From a virus, in IMG/VR virus record IMGVR_UViG_3300020165_000031, positions 1 through 47,438 of that record: a DNA stretch of 47,438 nucleotides; one strand, given 5' to 3'. The notes under the pieces are model-generated. The model ran no database searches. It worked only from the letters and a program-made list of their open reading frames with translations, and had not been told where the DNA came from. Positions 39,683 to 47,159 of this stretch are shown piece by piece. The position numbers and the translations under genes are program-made. Each line of letters begins with the position of its first letter. The stretch's first letter is position 1.

Positions 39683-40483
39683 ATGGTTAATAAAGTTAAA
39701 AGAGGTCGTCCGAGTAAAAAGGTTGTTAACAACCCAACTCAAAGTATTGTTGTTAAAACAGTTAAAATGGATAATATGGAGTTCAACAAGAAATTGTTTG
39801 AGCCAATGAAAACAGGTACTAAGGTTGATCCATTCTTCAGTATGGAAGGTGGGGTTATGCCTGGTACAAATGTTGTAGTTACAGGTGATCCAGGTGTTGG
39901 TAAAACAACAGTATTGTTAGATGTTCTTGCTGATCTTAATCAAAAAGGTAAAAAATGTTTGTTCATTTCAGGTGAGATGAATGCCATTGATATGGTGGGT
40001 TATGTTAAGCGTTTTCCAAAATTTGGAGATTTGGATATCTTGTTTATGGGTGATTATAGTGAAGTTAATCCTGATGTTGTTCTTCGAACTGCACTTAAAG
40101 AGGGTTATGATTGTGTATTAATTGATTCACTTGCTGAGATTTCAGATAATTATGTTGATTATTTTGGTGGTACTGGTAAGTCAAATACCAATCGTATTTT
40201 GCAGTTGCTTGATGAGCACAACCAAGCAAACAATGATGATAATATTAATTCAACATTTTTGATCATTCAACAAGTTACTAAAGGTGGAACGTTTGTTGGT
40301 TCAAATAAAATTAAACATATGACAACAGCAATGGGTCATTTGAAATTTGACGGAGATGGTCAGCGTTTTTTCCATTTTAGTAAAAACCGTCGAGGTGGAA
40401 GTGGTAATAAGTTGTTTTTTAATTTGAATAGTAAAAATAAGGTGAATTGGTTGTTTGATGAGCCTATTAATCAAGTAGCGTAA
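39683..40483 (+). CDS. RecA/RadA-like ATPase
   Basis: A RecA-fold ATPase of 266 residues. The basic N-terminus KRGRPSKK (6-13) resembles an AT-hook. Walker A is GDPGVGKT (68-75), SGEMN (96-100) resembles the RadA/Sms SGEES motif, and Walker B is DCVLIDS (143-149), with LIIQQVTKGGTFVGSNKIKHM corresponding to the RadA KNRFG/GxxxG area and FDGDGQRFFHFSKNRRGG near the C-terminus. It likely acts in recombination or branch migration; the usual RadA zinc finger and Lon-like domain are missing. It could also be described as a UvsX-like protein, but the motifs fit RadA better. Confidence 0.8.
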   Translation: MVNKVKRGRPSKKVVNNPTQSIVVKTVKMDNMEFNKKLFEPMKTGTKVDPFFSMEGGVMPGTNVVVTGDPGVGKTTVLLDVLADLNQKGKKCLFISGEMNAIDMVGYVKRFPKFGDLDILFMGDYSEVNPDVVLRTALKEGYDCVLIDSLAEISDNYVDYFGGTGKSNTNRILQLLDEHNQANNDDNINSTFLIIQQVTKGGTFVGSNKIKHMTTAMGHLKFDGDGQRFFHFSKNRRGGSGNKLFFNLNSKNKVNWLFDEPINQVA

Positions 40484-40728
40484 TGGATGTAAATAAATTT
40501 ATTTATGGGATTGAAACCCAGTTCGAAGAAGGGTTTACACCTGAAGAAGTACAAGAAGTACTTGATAAAGTTAAAGATGAAATTAATATGAGTAAGTTTA
40601 ATGATGCTATGATGGGTAATACCTGTATAGTTAGAGATGATAAAATGATTACTTATAAACATGATTTAATTACTGGTCTTAGGTGTGGGTTGGAAAATAG
40701 AGATATGCATTGGTGGGAAATGGATTAA
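40483..40728 (+). CDS. Small hypothetical protein after RadA-like gene
   Basis: An 81-residue acidic helical protein (EEGFTPEEVQEVLDKVKDE), overlapping the preceding stop by one base. No family recognised. Confidence 0.62.
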   Translation: MDVNKFIYGIETQFEEGFTPEEVQEVLDKVKDEINMSKFNDAMMGNTCIVRDDKMITYKHDLITGLRCGLENRDMHWWEMD

Positions 40729-40745
40729 ATATTAAAGTATAAAAC

Positions 40746-40952
40746 ATGAGTAAATTTAAAGAAAAAATATTTTGGAAAGATGGATTTGATGGTCAAGCAT
40801 TAGGTGGCATTATGTATAGATCATTTGATTTAAACCAGTTTATTGAAGATTTAGAGATATCTCACAATCGTGAAGTTGTAGGGATAACATTTGAAGATAA
40901 TAATTTAGAATTAATAGTTAAAAAAGAAGAAAATGATGAAAATGAGTCCTAA
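40746..40952 (+). CDS. Small hypothetical protein
   Basis: A 68-residue acidic protein with a short beta-strand pattern (KEKIFWKDGFDGQALGGIMY) and a Glu/Asn-rich tail. Function unknown. It overlaps the next small ORF by 20 bp. Confidence 0.58.
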   Translation: MSKFKEKIFWKDGFDGQALGGIMYRSFDLNQFIEDLEISHNREVVGITFEDNNLELIVKKEENDENES

Positions 40953-41079
40953 GCTAAAAGAGAAACTATATGTTGATTTGAATAATCTACTAACGCTGTT
41001 AGAAGATGGAGGGATTAATATAGCAAAAAGAGATTTACAAGAAATGATTCAAAAGATTTATTATAATCAATATGAGTAA
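40933..41079 (+). CDS. Small helical ORF (48 aa)
   Basis: A 48-codon frame, ATG 40933 to TAA 41079; a later ATG at 40942 is also possible. The peptide is helical and leucine-rich (KLYVDLNNLLTLLEDGG). The stop overlaps the next ATG as ATGAGTAA. Confidence 0.5.
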   Translation: MMKMSPKLKEKLYVDLNNLLTLLEDGGINIAKRDLQEMIQKIYYNQYE

Positions 41080-41290
41080 TACAGAAAAGAAAATATATGG
41101 TGGTGAGTTTATTTCACTGTATGATCATTTAGGTCATGCTGCTGGAGGTAAATTAGGCCAAAAAGTAGCTTATGCGGCTGTAAAAGCTGGTGTTAAGCAT
41201 CAAGTAAAAATATTAGAAACGAGTTATTACAAGGGTGAGATTTATACTTATCCAAGTGAGTTTCTAACTGAATATTTTAAAAACAAATAA
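41072..41290 (+). CDS. Small hypothetical protein
   Basis: A 72-residue basic protein (GGEFISLYDHLGHAAGGKLG), beta-rich in its second half. Function unknown. Confidence 0.6.
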   Translation: MSNTEKKIYGGEFISLYDHLGHAAGGKLGQKVAYAAVKAGVKHQVKILETSYYKGEIYTYPSEFLTEYFKNK

Positions 41291-41291
41291 T

Positions 41292-41516
41292 ATGGGAAAA
41301 CAACTAGATAAAGATATGCTTCGTATGATGACTATAACTGAGCGATTTAATTATATAGCAGCTAAAAAGAAAATGATGCTAGATATAAGTAGTTCCAAAC
41401 CCGATCCAAAAGATGACACTTGGGTGGATAATGAGGATGATGACGATGATTATTCCAGTCGTGATGATGAAGATAGCGGTCGCGGTGGGGATTATGACGA
41501 TGCAAATGAATATTAA
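41292..41516 (+). CDS. Small protein with acidic tail
   Basis: A 74-residue protein: helical N-terminus (DKDMLRMMTITERFNYIAAKK) and a C-terminal half made almost entirely of Asp, Glu, Ser and Gly (NEDDDDDYSSRDDEDS). A DNA-mimic or protein-binding tail is possible; inference only. Confidence 0.6.
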   Translation: MGKQLDKDMLRMMTITERFNYIAAKKKMMLDISSSKPDPKDDTWVDNEDDDDDYSSRDDEDSGRGGDYDDANEY

Positions 41517-41532
41517 CAAAAATTATTAAGTT

Positions 41533-41694
41533 ATGAGTGAAGCTGTAGCAGGCATTTTGGGTGTAGTTGGTATATTTGCCTTTACATTCGTGTGGTGTTG
41601 GTTTGAAGAGCGTAGTAGGCGCATATCTAAACGTAAGTATGACAAACAAATGGCCAAGTATGACACGTGGAAGAAGCACATCGATAGTATGTGA
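41533..41694 (+). CDS. Small membrane protein (53 aa)
   Basis: ATG 41533 to TGA 41694. A hydrophobic helix (AGILGVVGIFAFTFVWCWF) is followed by a basic cytoplasmic tail (EERSRRISKRKYDKQM). Last gene in the unit started at P11. Confidence 0.58.
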   Translation: MSEAVAGILGVVGIFAFTFVWCWFEERSRRISKRKYDKQMAKYDTWKKHIDSM

Positions 41695-41850
41695 TAAACG
41701 TGGGTAGGGGAATGTGGTACAAAACACACTATGTGTTAACCCCTTTGGCCCGCTCATCCAACCTCTACTATAGGTAACGAGTATATACTTGTGAACACCA
41801 TATGTTCACGAACATTCACAACGATTTATTGAAAAAACGTCGCACCTTGC
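41695..41850 (+). other. Structured noncoding stretch
   Basis: No gene fits. It contains AACACA-CTA-TGTGTT (41723-41737) enclosed by GGGG (41707-41710) and CCCC (41740-41743), and GTGAACA-CCATA-TGTTCAC (41791-41809). GC is higher than in the genes around. It may be a terminator region or a small RNA. Confidence 0.45.
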
Positions 41851-41883
41851 GTGGAGAAGCGAGGAAGGGTTCGTATATTTACG
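41850..41883 (+). promoter_or_regulatory. Promoter P12
   Basis: CGTGG (41850-41854) and TTCGTATATTTACG (41870-41883), 20-nt offset. The leader GGGGTAAATGAGGC followed by GCGAGCCC may pair as GGC/GCC. ATG at 41922. Confidence 0.75.
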
Positions 41884-41921
41884 GGGTAAATGAGGCGCGA
41901 GCCCAATAAAAAATAAAGGTT

Positions 41922-42206
41922 ATGTATAGTGTAAGAGAGTTAAGTTTAGAGATGGTTAATGAGTTAAAAGCATTTGAAGGTAAAATGTTTAGTGATAACT
42001 TTAGTAATACAGGTTCTAGCCTGTGTTTGAAAGTCGACCGCGACAACGGCATTGTTTATTATCAGGAATGCTACAGTCGATATGGTAATTTCACTGGTAA
42101 GAATGTTTACGGTGATGAACGTACTGATGATCTCCACCGTCCCACACCTGGTTTAAATACCATGACATTATCCCAATTCTATGGTGCTGCTATTGGTTGG
42201 GTTTAA
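41922..42206 (+). CDS. Hypothetical protein
   Basis: A 94-residue protein (ELKAFEGKMFSDNFSNTGSS, then LCLKVDRDNGIVYYQECYSRY). Single-gene unit between promoters P12 and P13. The middle (42020-42150) is GC-rich relative to the surroundings. Function unknown. Confidence 0.65.
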   Translation: MYSVRELSLEMVNELKAFEGKMFSDNFSNTGSSLCLKVDRDNGIVYYQECYSRYGNFTGKNVYGDERTDDLHRPTPGLNTMTLSQFYGAAIGWV

Positions 42207-42227
42207 TTAAAGACTTCCCGCAATAAA

Positions 42228-42261
42228 TTTGGAGAAGCAAGATATTGTTCGTATATTTACG
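42228..42261 (+). promoter_or_regulatory. Promoter P13
   Basis: TTTGG (42228-42232) and TTCGTATATTTACG (42248-42261), 20-nt offset, before ATG 42314 in the context AATAAATAAAGGTTATG. Confidence 0.8.
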
Positions 42262-42313
42262 TGTTATTGAGTTCAGGCCAATGACGTTATGTTTAATTAA
42301 ATAAATAAAGGTT

Positions 42314-42814
42314 ATGTTAAAGAATTTTAAAAGTGGTTATGCTGTTAGTGGTTCAAGTGAAATTGCTAGCACGGAAAAGAATGATTGCGTGGTGAGAGCC
42401 ATTGCGAATGCGTGTGACGTGAATTATGATCAGGCACATAAGTATGTAGCTGATACTTTTGATCGTAAGAAAGGCAAAGGCACAACGCAAATGATGTCTA
42501 CTTTGGATAACGTTAAGGAAATGACGTTTGATGAGGTGGGCCAACTTGATCTATTTAGTGATGGTATTACTAGAAAGTTAAAGATGTTTGGACATGGTCC
42601 AAAACAGGGTGGTGACATGGTTAACCCACGTTACAATCATAAACCTGTTGCATATACTGTTAAAGCGTTTGCACAAGATTTTAATAAAGGTAAATACATT
42701 GTCGGTGTTCGTGGACATGCCTTGGCGATATGCGATGGGGTGGTGATGGATAATGGTAATTACCAGTATGATGGATACCGTAGGCCCGTTGAGTGTGCGT
42801 ACCAAGTACAGTAA
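42314..42814 (+). CDS. Papain-like cysteine-protease-type phage protein
   Basis: A 166-residue protein. EKNDCVVRAIANACDVNYDQA has the candidate nucleophile Cys25 at the start of a helix, and GKYIVGVRGHALAICDGVVMDN supplies His135 and a following Asp or Asn, the typical order of small papain/C39-like enzymes. Similar proteins occur in many phages with unknown targets; peptide-bond or isopeptide cleavage is inference. Single-gene unit under P13. Confidence 0.68.
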   Translation: MLKNFKSGYAVSGSSEIASTEKNDCVVRAIANACDVNYDQAHKYVADTFDRKKGKGTTQMMSTLDNVKEMTFDEVGQLDLFSDGITRKLKMFGHGPKQGGDMVNPRYNHKPVAYTVKAFAQDFNKGKYIVGVRGHALAICDGVVMDNGNYQYDGYRRPVECAYQVQ

Positions 42815-43273
42815 GCTTACGACGGTAGAGATATAATATTAAGTGGTGTCGACAGCCATAGTAAGTACTCCCGCGGTGACATAACCTACCGTGGTGGGTA
42901 CCTTACTATATAGTACAACATAAGTAATATAACATAATGACTGACTGGATATAATATAATAACTATAATAGGTCGTGCGGCGTACGGCGTACGTACCGCA
43001 TAATTACCCACGGCATGCCGCCGTCAATATGGCGTGTATATATGGTAAAGAGGGTGTAGCTGGCTTTATAGATCGTATATAACTCTAACCCATCGATTGT
43101 ATATACAAATATATTATATGCAAGTCCATATAGGATAACGGGATTCAAAATTCATATATGCGCAAACATATAATAAAAAAAATTTTTACCATCGATAAAA
43201 TATATACTTATATAAATTGCTTAATAATTTGGTCATATAAAATTGGTGGTTATTTGAAGAATTATTCGTATCT
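42815..43273 (+). other. Long noncoding region with palindromes
   Basis: No convincing gene. It begins right after the stop with the palindrome GTAAGCTTAC (42811-42820). A GC-rich part holds a hairpin of GCGG (42977-42980) and CCGC (42996-42999) around repeated GTAC, and the exact palindrome CGGCATGCCG (43011-43020). An AT-rich part follows with the 12-bp palindrome TTGTATATACAA (43097-43108) and long runs of A and T. Candidates are a replication origin, a regulatory RNA or an operator cluster. Confidence 0.55.
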
Positions 43274-43363
43274 ATGACCATGGAAAAAGAAAACAAAGAA
43301 CCAGCAGTAGCACTATTATATTTTACTATAATGGTAGTTGTATATGGTTTAGCACAACTTTAA
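43274..43363 (+). CDS. Tiny membrane peptide ORF (29 aa)
   Basis: ATG 43274 to TAA 43363, 29 codons; a second in-frame ATG is at 43280. A charged start (MEKENKEPA) is followed by one hydrophobic helix (VALLYFTIMVVVYGLAQL). A degenerate promoter-like GGTGG/TTCGTATCTA pair with 20-nt offset (43245, 43265) ends at the ATG. Very small, so support is limited. Confidence 0.4.
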   Translation: MTMEKENKEPAVALLYFTIMVVVYGLAQL

Positions 43364-43390
43364 AATCTTTTGAAGGCTTCCGGTAAAGTA

Positions 43391-43424
43391 CTTGGAGTAG
43401 CGAGGAAGAGTTCGTATATTTACG
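43391..43424 (+). promoter_or_regulatory. Promoter P14
   Basis: CTTGG (43391-43395) and TTCGTATATTTACG (43411-43424), 20-nt offset. The leader GGGGTAAATGAGGC followed by ACGAAGCC repeats the P8 type. Confidence 0.78.
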
Positions 43425-43480
43425 GGGTAAATGAGGCACGAAGCCAATAGAACACAAGTTAAATTAAATTAATAAGAGTT

Positions 43481-44296
43481 ATGATGACATCAAGTGATAT
43501 GCAAGATGCAAAGTTTTTGACAAAGAAGAATATTGAGAGCTTAGCTCCATCAGTATTCGCAAGTGAACCAAGTAGTGAGGTTTCTAAACACTACACACAC
43601 ATTCCTACAGAAAGGGTAATTGATGATATGGAGCTTCTAGGATGGAAGCCAATTCAGGCAACAGAAGTTAAAGCTCGTAAGAACTCAACGAGAGGTTTTC
43701 AAAAACACCTCATTACATTTCGTAATGAAGAAGTTGTTATTAATGGAGAAGATGGTGATACAGTTTTCCCACAAATTCTAATGACAAACTCACATGATGG
43801 AAAGAATGCTTTCCAATTTCAAGCAGGTTTGTATAGGCTAATTTGTTCAAATGGTTTGGTTATTGCAGATACTCAATTTGAAGCAGTTAAAATGCGTCAT
43901 ATGGGTTATTCATTTGAAGATCTACAAGGATTGATTAAAGAAATGGTTGAAAAACTACCTCTAACAGTAGAGTCAATGAATATCATGAAAGCCAAAGAAA
44001 TGGCGGAAGAAGAAATTCTTGATTTTGCGCGAGCAGCAATTAATACAAGGTTTACACCTAAAGAAATGAAGCGTATTAAAATTGATTTGAAAGAGCTAGT
44101 AACACCAGTGCGTAAAGAAGACCGAGGTAATGATCTTTGGTCAGTATTTAATGTAGTGCAAGAAAAAATCATTACAGGTGACTTCGATTACCGAGCAGGT
44201 AATAAAGCACGTAAAGCTCGTGAAATTAAAAACTTCAAACAAGATATGAGAATTAATAAAGAGCTATTTGAAGTAGCACTAGAGTATGCGTCATAA
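43481..44296 (+). CDS. DUF932 phage/plasmid-like protein
   Basis: A 271-residue protein. NAFQFQAGLYRLICSNGLVI and MRHMGYSFEDLQGL, followed by LWSVFNVVQEKIITGDFDYR and a basic C-terminus, fit the DUF932/phage-plasmid-like (TIGR03299) family. The function is unknown. The start may be at 43481 or the next ATG. It overlaps the nucleotidyltransferase gene by 11 bp, so both share P14. Confidence 0.8.
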   Translation: MMTSSDMQDAKFLTKKNIESLAPSVFASEPSSEVSKHYTHIPTERVIDDMELLGWKPIQATEVKARKNSTRGFQKHLITFRNEEVVINGEDGDTVFPQILMTNSHDGKNAFQFQAGLYRLICSNGLVIADTQFEAVKMRHMGYSFEDLQGLIKEMVEKLPLTVESMNIMKAKEMAEEEILDFARAAINTRFTPKEMKRIKIDLKELVTPVRKEDRGNDLWSVFNVVQEKIITGDFDYRAGNKARKAREIKNFKQDMRINKELFEVALEYAS

Positions 44297-44714
44297 GGAA
44301 ATTGTTTGGATAAATGGAACGTTTGATGTGCTTCATATGGGGCATGTCAAACTCTTCCAAAAAGCACATGAAATAGCATCAGATGAATTTAGGAGTTTTA
44401 GTTGGAAGATAGTAGTTGGAGTAGATACGGATGAGAGAATAAGAGAAGCTAAAGGAGTAGGTAGACCAGTTAATACATTGAAAAATAGAATGGAATTTCT
44501 ACACGCGATAAGATGGGTAGATGAAGTTTACGCCTTTCATAGTGATGATACACTTCGAGACTTAATTAAGGTGCACGCTCCCAAATATATGATAATAGGA
44601 GATGACTATAGAAATAAACCTATTATAGGAAGCGAGTATATAAAAGAAATAATTTACGTACCTCGCTATGAAGGTTTGAGTTCCTCCGCAATTATAAATG
44701 GAACCCACAACTAG
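44286..44714 (+). CDS. HldE C-terminal-type sugar-phosphate nucleotidyltransferase
   Basis: A 142-residue cytidylyltransferase-fold enzyme. GTFDVLHMGH (11-20) includes the HxGH motif; VVGVDTDERIREAKGVGRPVN, RMEFLHAIRWVDEVYAFHSDD and GDDYRNKPIIG closely follow the HldE adenylyltransferase domain, more than the glycerol-3-phosphate cytidylyltransferase (TagD) group, and GLSSSAII corresponds to the GYSTTNII motif. The family makes ADP-heptose from heptose-1-phosphate. The partner kinase domain is encoded separately at 15084. Confidence 0.8.
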   Translation: MRHKEIVWINGTFDVLHMGHVKLFQKAHEIASDEFRSFSWKIVVGVDTDERIREAKGVGRPVNTLKNRMEFLHAIRWVDEVYAFHSDDTLRDLIKVHAPKYMIIGDDYRNKPIIGSEYIKEIIYVPRYEGLSSSAIINGTHN

Positions 44715-44740
44715 CATATATTTATAACAAAATTTCCAGT

Positions 44741-45454
44741 ATGGCAACTTACAATTCATCATCAATGTGGGATGGAGTTCTTGGAGAAGAACTTACGGCG
44801 GGAGTAGAATACACATTCGCGCTTCAGACATTTCCATATTTTTCACAATTCGTGTATGCAAATGCGGCTTACTTTATGGTTGACTCATCAACTACTACTA
44901 ATTCAAACCTTCAAGGCTCATCCACAAACGCAAAAGTAGGTGCATTAAAAGGTGGACTTATTCCACTTTCTAATACGGTTGGTTCTATAACTGGTATTGG
45001 TGCAAATACTACATTTACATTTGATGTTAATGGAGATCAACAAGGAAGTAGTGCTCAAATAGAACTTACTTCAACTGCGGGAGTTATAACACGAGCTAAT
45101 GTTACTAAAGGTGGACAAAATTTTACTAGTGGTGATGGTATTACAATTAGTCAAAATGACTTACAAGCTGCTGGATTTTCTAATGCTGATGCTTCTCAAC
45201 AACTTGATTTATTTCCTGATCATATTGAAGGTAGCTATATTTCATCCGACTTTACTGGTACATTCAAAGACTTTACAAATGATGTATCTCAATCGAATTT
45301 CGTGTCTTCTTCACGTGGATTTGCGTTTAACATCGAGCAACAGCAGGGATCAACCCAACCTGGTGGAGAATTTAAATTTACGCCTACTACAACTATACCC
45401 GCTAGCTCATACTTAATTAAATCAAGCGGTCATTTTATACTAACAATTGCATAG
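44741..45454 (+). CDS. Ser/Thr-rich beta-structured protein, possible virion component
   Basis: A 237-residue protein without a signal peptide, rich in Ser, Thr, Gly and Gln. It has repeated beta-strand motifs (ITRANVTKGGQNFTSGDGI) typical of phage structural proteins such as fibres, decoration or adhesin-type modules. No family is recognised. It is 26 bp downstream of the nucleotidyltransferase gene, and CATATATTTATA lies just before it, unlike the other promoters. Confidence 0.6.
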   Translation: MATYNSSSMWDGVLGEELTAGVEYTFALQTFPYFSQFVYANAAYFMVDSSTTTNSNLQGSSTNAKVGALKGGLIPLSNTVGSITGIGANTTFTFDVNGDQQGSSAQIELTSTAGVITRANVTKGGQNFTSGDGITISQNDLQAAGFSNADASQQLDLFPDHIEGSYISSDFTGTFKDFTNDVSQSNFVSSSRGFAFNIEQQQGSTQPGGEFKFTPTTTIPASSYLIKSSGHFILTIA

Positions 45455-45507
45455 TATATACGTATTTACTGATAGATATATGTTAAGAGGAGACCTTTTC
45501 GAGAAAG

Positions 45508-45541
45508 CTTGGCTCCCCAAAATTTTGTTCGTATATTTAGG
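45508..45541 (+). promoter_or_regulatory. Promoter P15
   Basis: CTTGG (45508-45512) and TTCGTATATTTAGG (45528-45541), 20-nt offset. TTGG can pair with CCAA (45517-45520). Precedes the lipoprotein gene at 45562 with AATAAAGGTTATG. Confidence 0.75.
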
Positions 45542-45561
45542 TATAAATAAAAATAAAGGTT

Positions 45562-46203
45562 ATGTATAAAACACTAACAACACTATCAATTCTATTAACT
45601 CTTTTTTCTTGTACTAAAGAGAGTATTTATCCAACACCTTGTAATGGTGATTGCGAAACTTCTTATGAAGTTATTTATAAAAATCAATTAATTTCCCCAA
45701 ATGGAAGTAATTATTATGAAATTGAATGGGATGATTTAAATTATTTTCAAATATCGGGTTATATTACTCCTTTAAATGATGAATATGTTTTAAATGATGT
45801 TCCTTTAGTTGAAGCAAGATTTGACTCCGATTATTGGGTTGTTTTAGATAGTTTAACATTTCAAACCCCCATGTATTCTTACTTAGGGTGGTTTAATGAT
45901 CAAGGATTAAATACTCCTATTTCTATTGGAGATTGGACTTACACTTTAACTGATTTGGTTGGTTTAATGCCTCCTCTTAATGTTGTAGGTTACCAAATAC
46001 CTAGATATTTTGATTTAGATCATCCGGCTGCATATACTATGCTTGGAAGTTACTCTAAATATAATTATCAGCCTACGCAAAATATATTTTTAGATAATGA
46101 AATGGTTGGGGATACTATTAATATTTTTATAGAAACACAATTCAATACCGATTTTGGTAGAACAGAAATTATTGAAGATGAAATTAAAGTAATAATTTTA
46201 TAA
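45562..46203 (+). CDS. Lipoprotein of unknown function
   Basis: A 213-residue protein with a lipoprotein signal (LTTLSILLTLFSC, lipid-attached Cys17). The mature part is beta-rich, with many aromatic and Asp/Asn residues, resembling small Bacteroidetes outer-membrane lipoproteins. No domain is recognised. It has its own promoter. A phage role such as surface masking is inference. Confidence 0.7.
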   Translation: MYKTLTTLSILLTLFSCTKESIYPTPCNGDCETSYEVIYKNQLISPNGSNYYEIEWDDLNYFQISGYITPLNDEYVLNDVPLVEARFDSDYWVVLDSLTFQTPMYSYLGWFNDQGLNTPISIGDWTYTLTDLVGLMPPLNVVGYQIPRYFDLDHPAAYTMLGSYSKYNYQPTQNIFLDNEMVGDTINIFIETQFNTDFGRTEIIEDEIKVIIL

Positions 46204-46208
46204 TTAAA

Positions 46209-46242
46209 TTTGGAAAAGTAATAATTTATTCGTATATTTAAA
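46209..46242 (+). promoter_or_regulatory. Promoter P16
   Basis: TTTGG (46209-46213) and TTCGTATATTTAAA (46229-46242), 20-nt offset, before the ATG at 46254. Confidence 0.72.
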
Positions 46243-46253
46243 ACAAAAACGTT

Positions 46254-46736
46254 ATGGCAAAAGACATTAAAAAAGATTATCAAGAAAACCATGATACCCT
46301 AGTTACATTTGGTGAAGGGGGTTATACAATGCGTAAAGATGATCCTCGTACAGAAGAAGCAATTGCAAAATCAAAAGCACTTAAAGAATCTACCATTAAT
46401 AAGGCATTAAAATCAGGTCAAATTTCATTATTTGAAGGATTAAACCTAAGTGATAAAAGAGAAGAAGGAGAAAGTTTTGAAGAATATAAAAATCGTAGAC
46501 AAACTAATAAAAATCTTATAAAAATTTATAAAACTTTAGGGAGAGAAAGATGTATGGAAGAATATCCTCAAGGATTTAAATATGCTATTGCACAAACCAT
46601 GCAACATCAAATTGATGAATTGAAAAAGAAGGAAAATACACAACCTCAAATGAAAGCTACTATCCAAAATGAAGATGGTACTACCCAAGAAATTCCAGTT
46701 GTAATTAAAAATGATGAAGATGCTACCACAGTTTAA
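46254..46736 (+). CDS. Hypothetical phage protein, helical
   Basis: A 160-residue charged, mainly helical protein (KKDYQENHDTLVTFGEGGYT near the start, FEEYKNRRQTNKNLIKIYKT in the middle). No family is recognised. It overlaps the next gene by 26 bp. Confidence 0.65.
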   Translation: MAKDIKKDYQENHDTLVTFGEGGYTMRKDDPRTEEAIAKSKALKESTINKALKSGQISLFEGLNLSDKREEGESFEEYKNRRQTNKNLIKIYKTLGRERCMEEYPQGFKYAIAQTMQHQIDELKKKENTQPQMKATIQNEDGTTQEIPVVIKNDEDATTV

Positions 46737-46920
46737 AAAAGATTTTTTAGAAAATATGAATCAAGAAGAACTCATTAAGTTTAATGACTTGTGGAGCAAT
46801 GTTGAAAAGTGTGGTTTAGTAGTTGAAGTTATCTATACTGCTCTTGAGGAAATGAAGTCAAATCCATCATCATCCCCACTTCTTTGTTTGCAAATTGCTG
46901 CAAATGATTGGGATTGTTAA
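46711..46920 (+). CDS. Small acidic protein
   Basis: A 69-residue protein. The start may be at 46711 or at the ATG 46720. It is helical (EELIKFNDLWSNVEKCG). A promoter-like motif overlaps its 3' end. Function unknown. Confidence 0.58.
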   Translation: MMKMLPQFKKDFLENMNQEELIKFNDLWSNVEKCGLVVEVIYTALEEMKSNPSSSPLLCLQIAANDWDC

Positions 46921-46941
46921 TAATTCGTTCGTATATTTAAG
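46908..46941 (+). promoter_or_regulatory. Promoter P17
   Basis: TTGGG (46908-46912), within the previous gene, and TTCGTATATTTAAG (46928-46941); the ATTGG alternative gives a 21-nt offset. It would drive the last small gene and the tRNA cluster. Confidence 0.62.
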
Positions 46942-46960
46942 TATATAAAAAATTAAAGTT

Positions 46961-47149
46961 ATGTCACAAGAAAAAAAAGATCCTAAAGTAGAATTAATTA
47001 ATGAATTGATTCAATTGTCAAAAATTAGAGATGAATATTGGAGTTACCACCCAGCTAACCCTCATTCCGTAGATGTTTCAATCGAAATTCCTAAAATCGA
47101 TGAAACAATAAAAGAAATACAAAATAAAATATCCCTCCTAGATAAATAA
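46961..47149 (+). CDS. Small helical protein
   Basis: A 62-residue protein with predicted coiled-coil character (ELINELIQLSKIRDEYWSYH, then IDETIKEIQNKISLLD). Ends 10 bp before tRNA-Leu. Function unknown. Confidence 0.6.
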   Translation: MSQEKKDPKVELINELIQLSKIRDEYWSYHPANPHSVDVSIEIPKIDETIKEIQNKISLLDK

Positions 47150-47159
47150 ACCCGCGAAT

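Noticed and set aside
39683-40483. Assigning the ATPase as UvsX (T4 RecA)
   Set aside because: Motif SGEM and the short length fit RadA-type proteins better; the family name is left open.
38070-43424. CRISPR-like repeats
   Set aside because: The repeated 30-50 bp elements are each followed by different genes at irregular intervals of hundreds of bases; they are promoters, with no spacers or cas genes.
45099-45416. 105-residue frame inside the 44741 gene
   Set aside because: Alternate frame of a gene with better composition; leucine/methionine-rich shadow.
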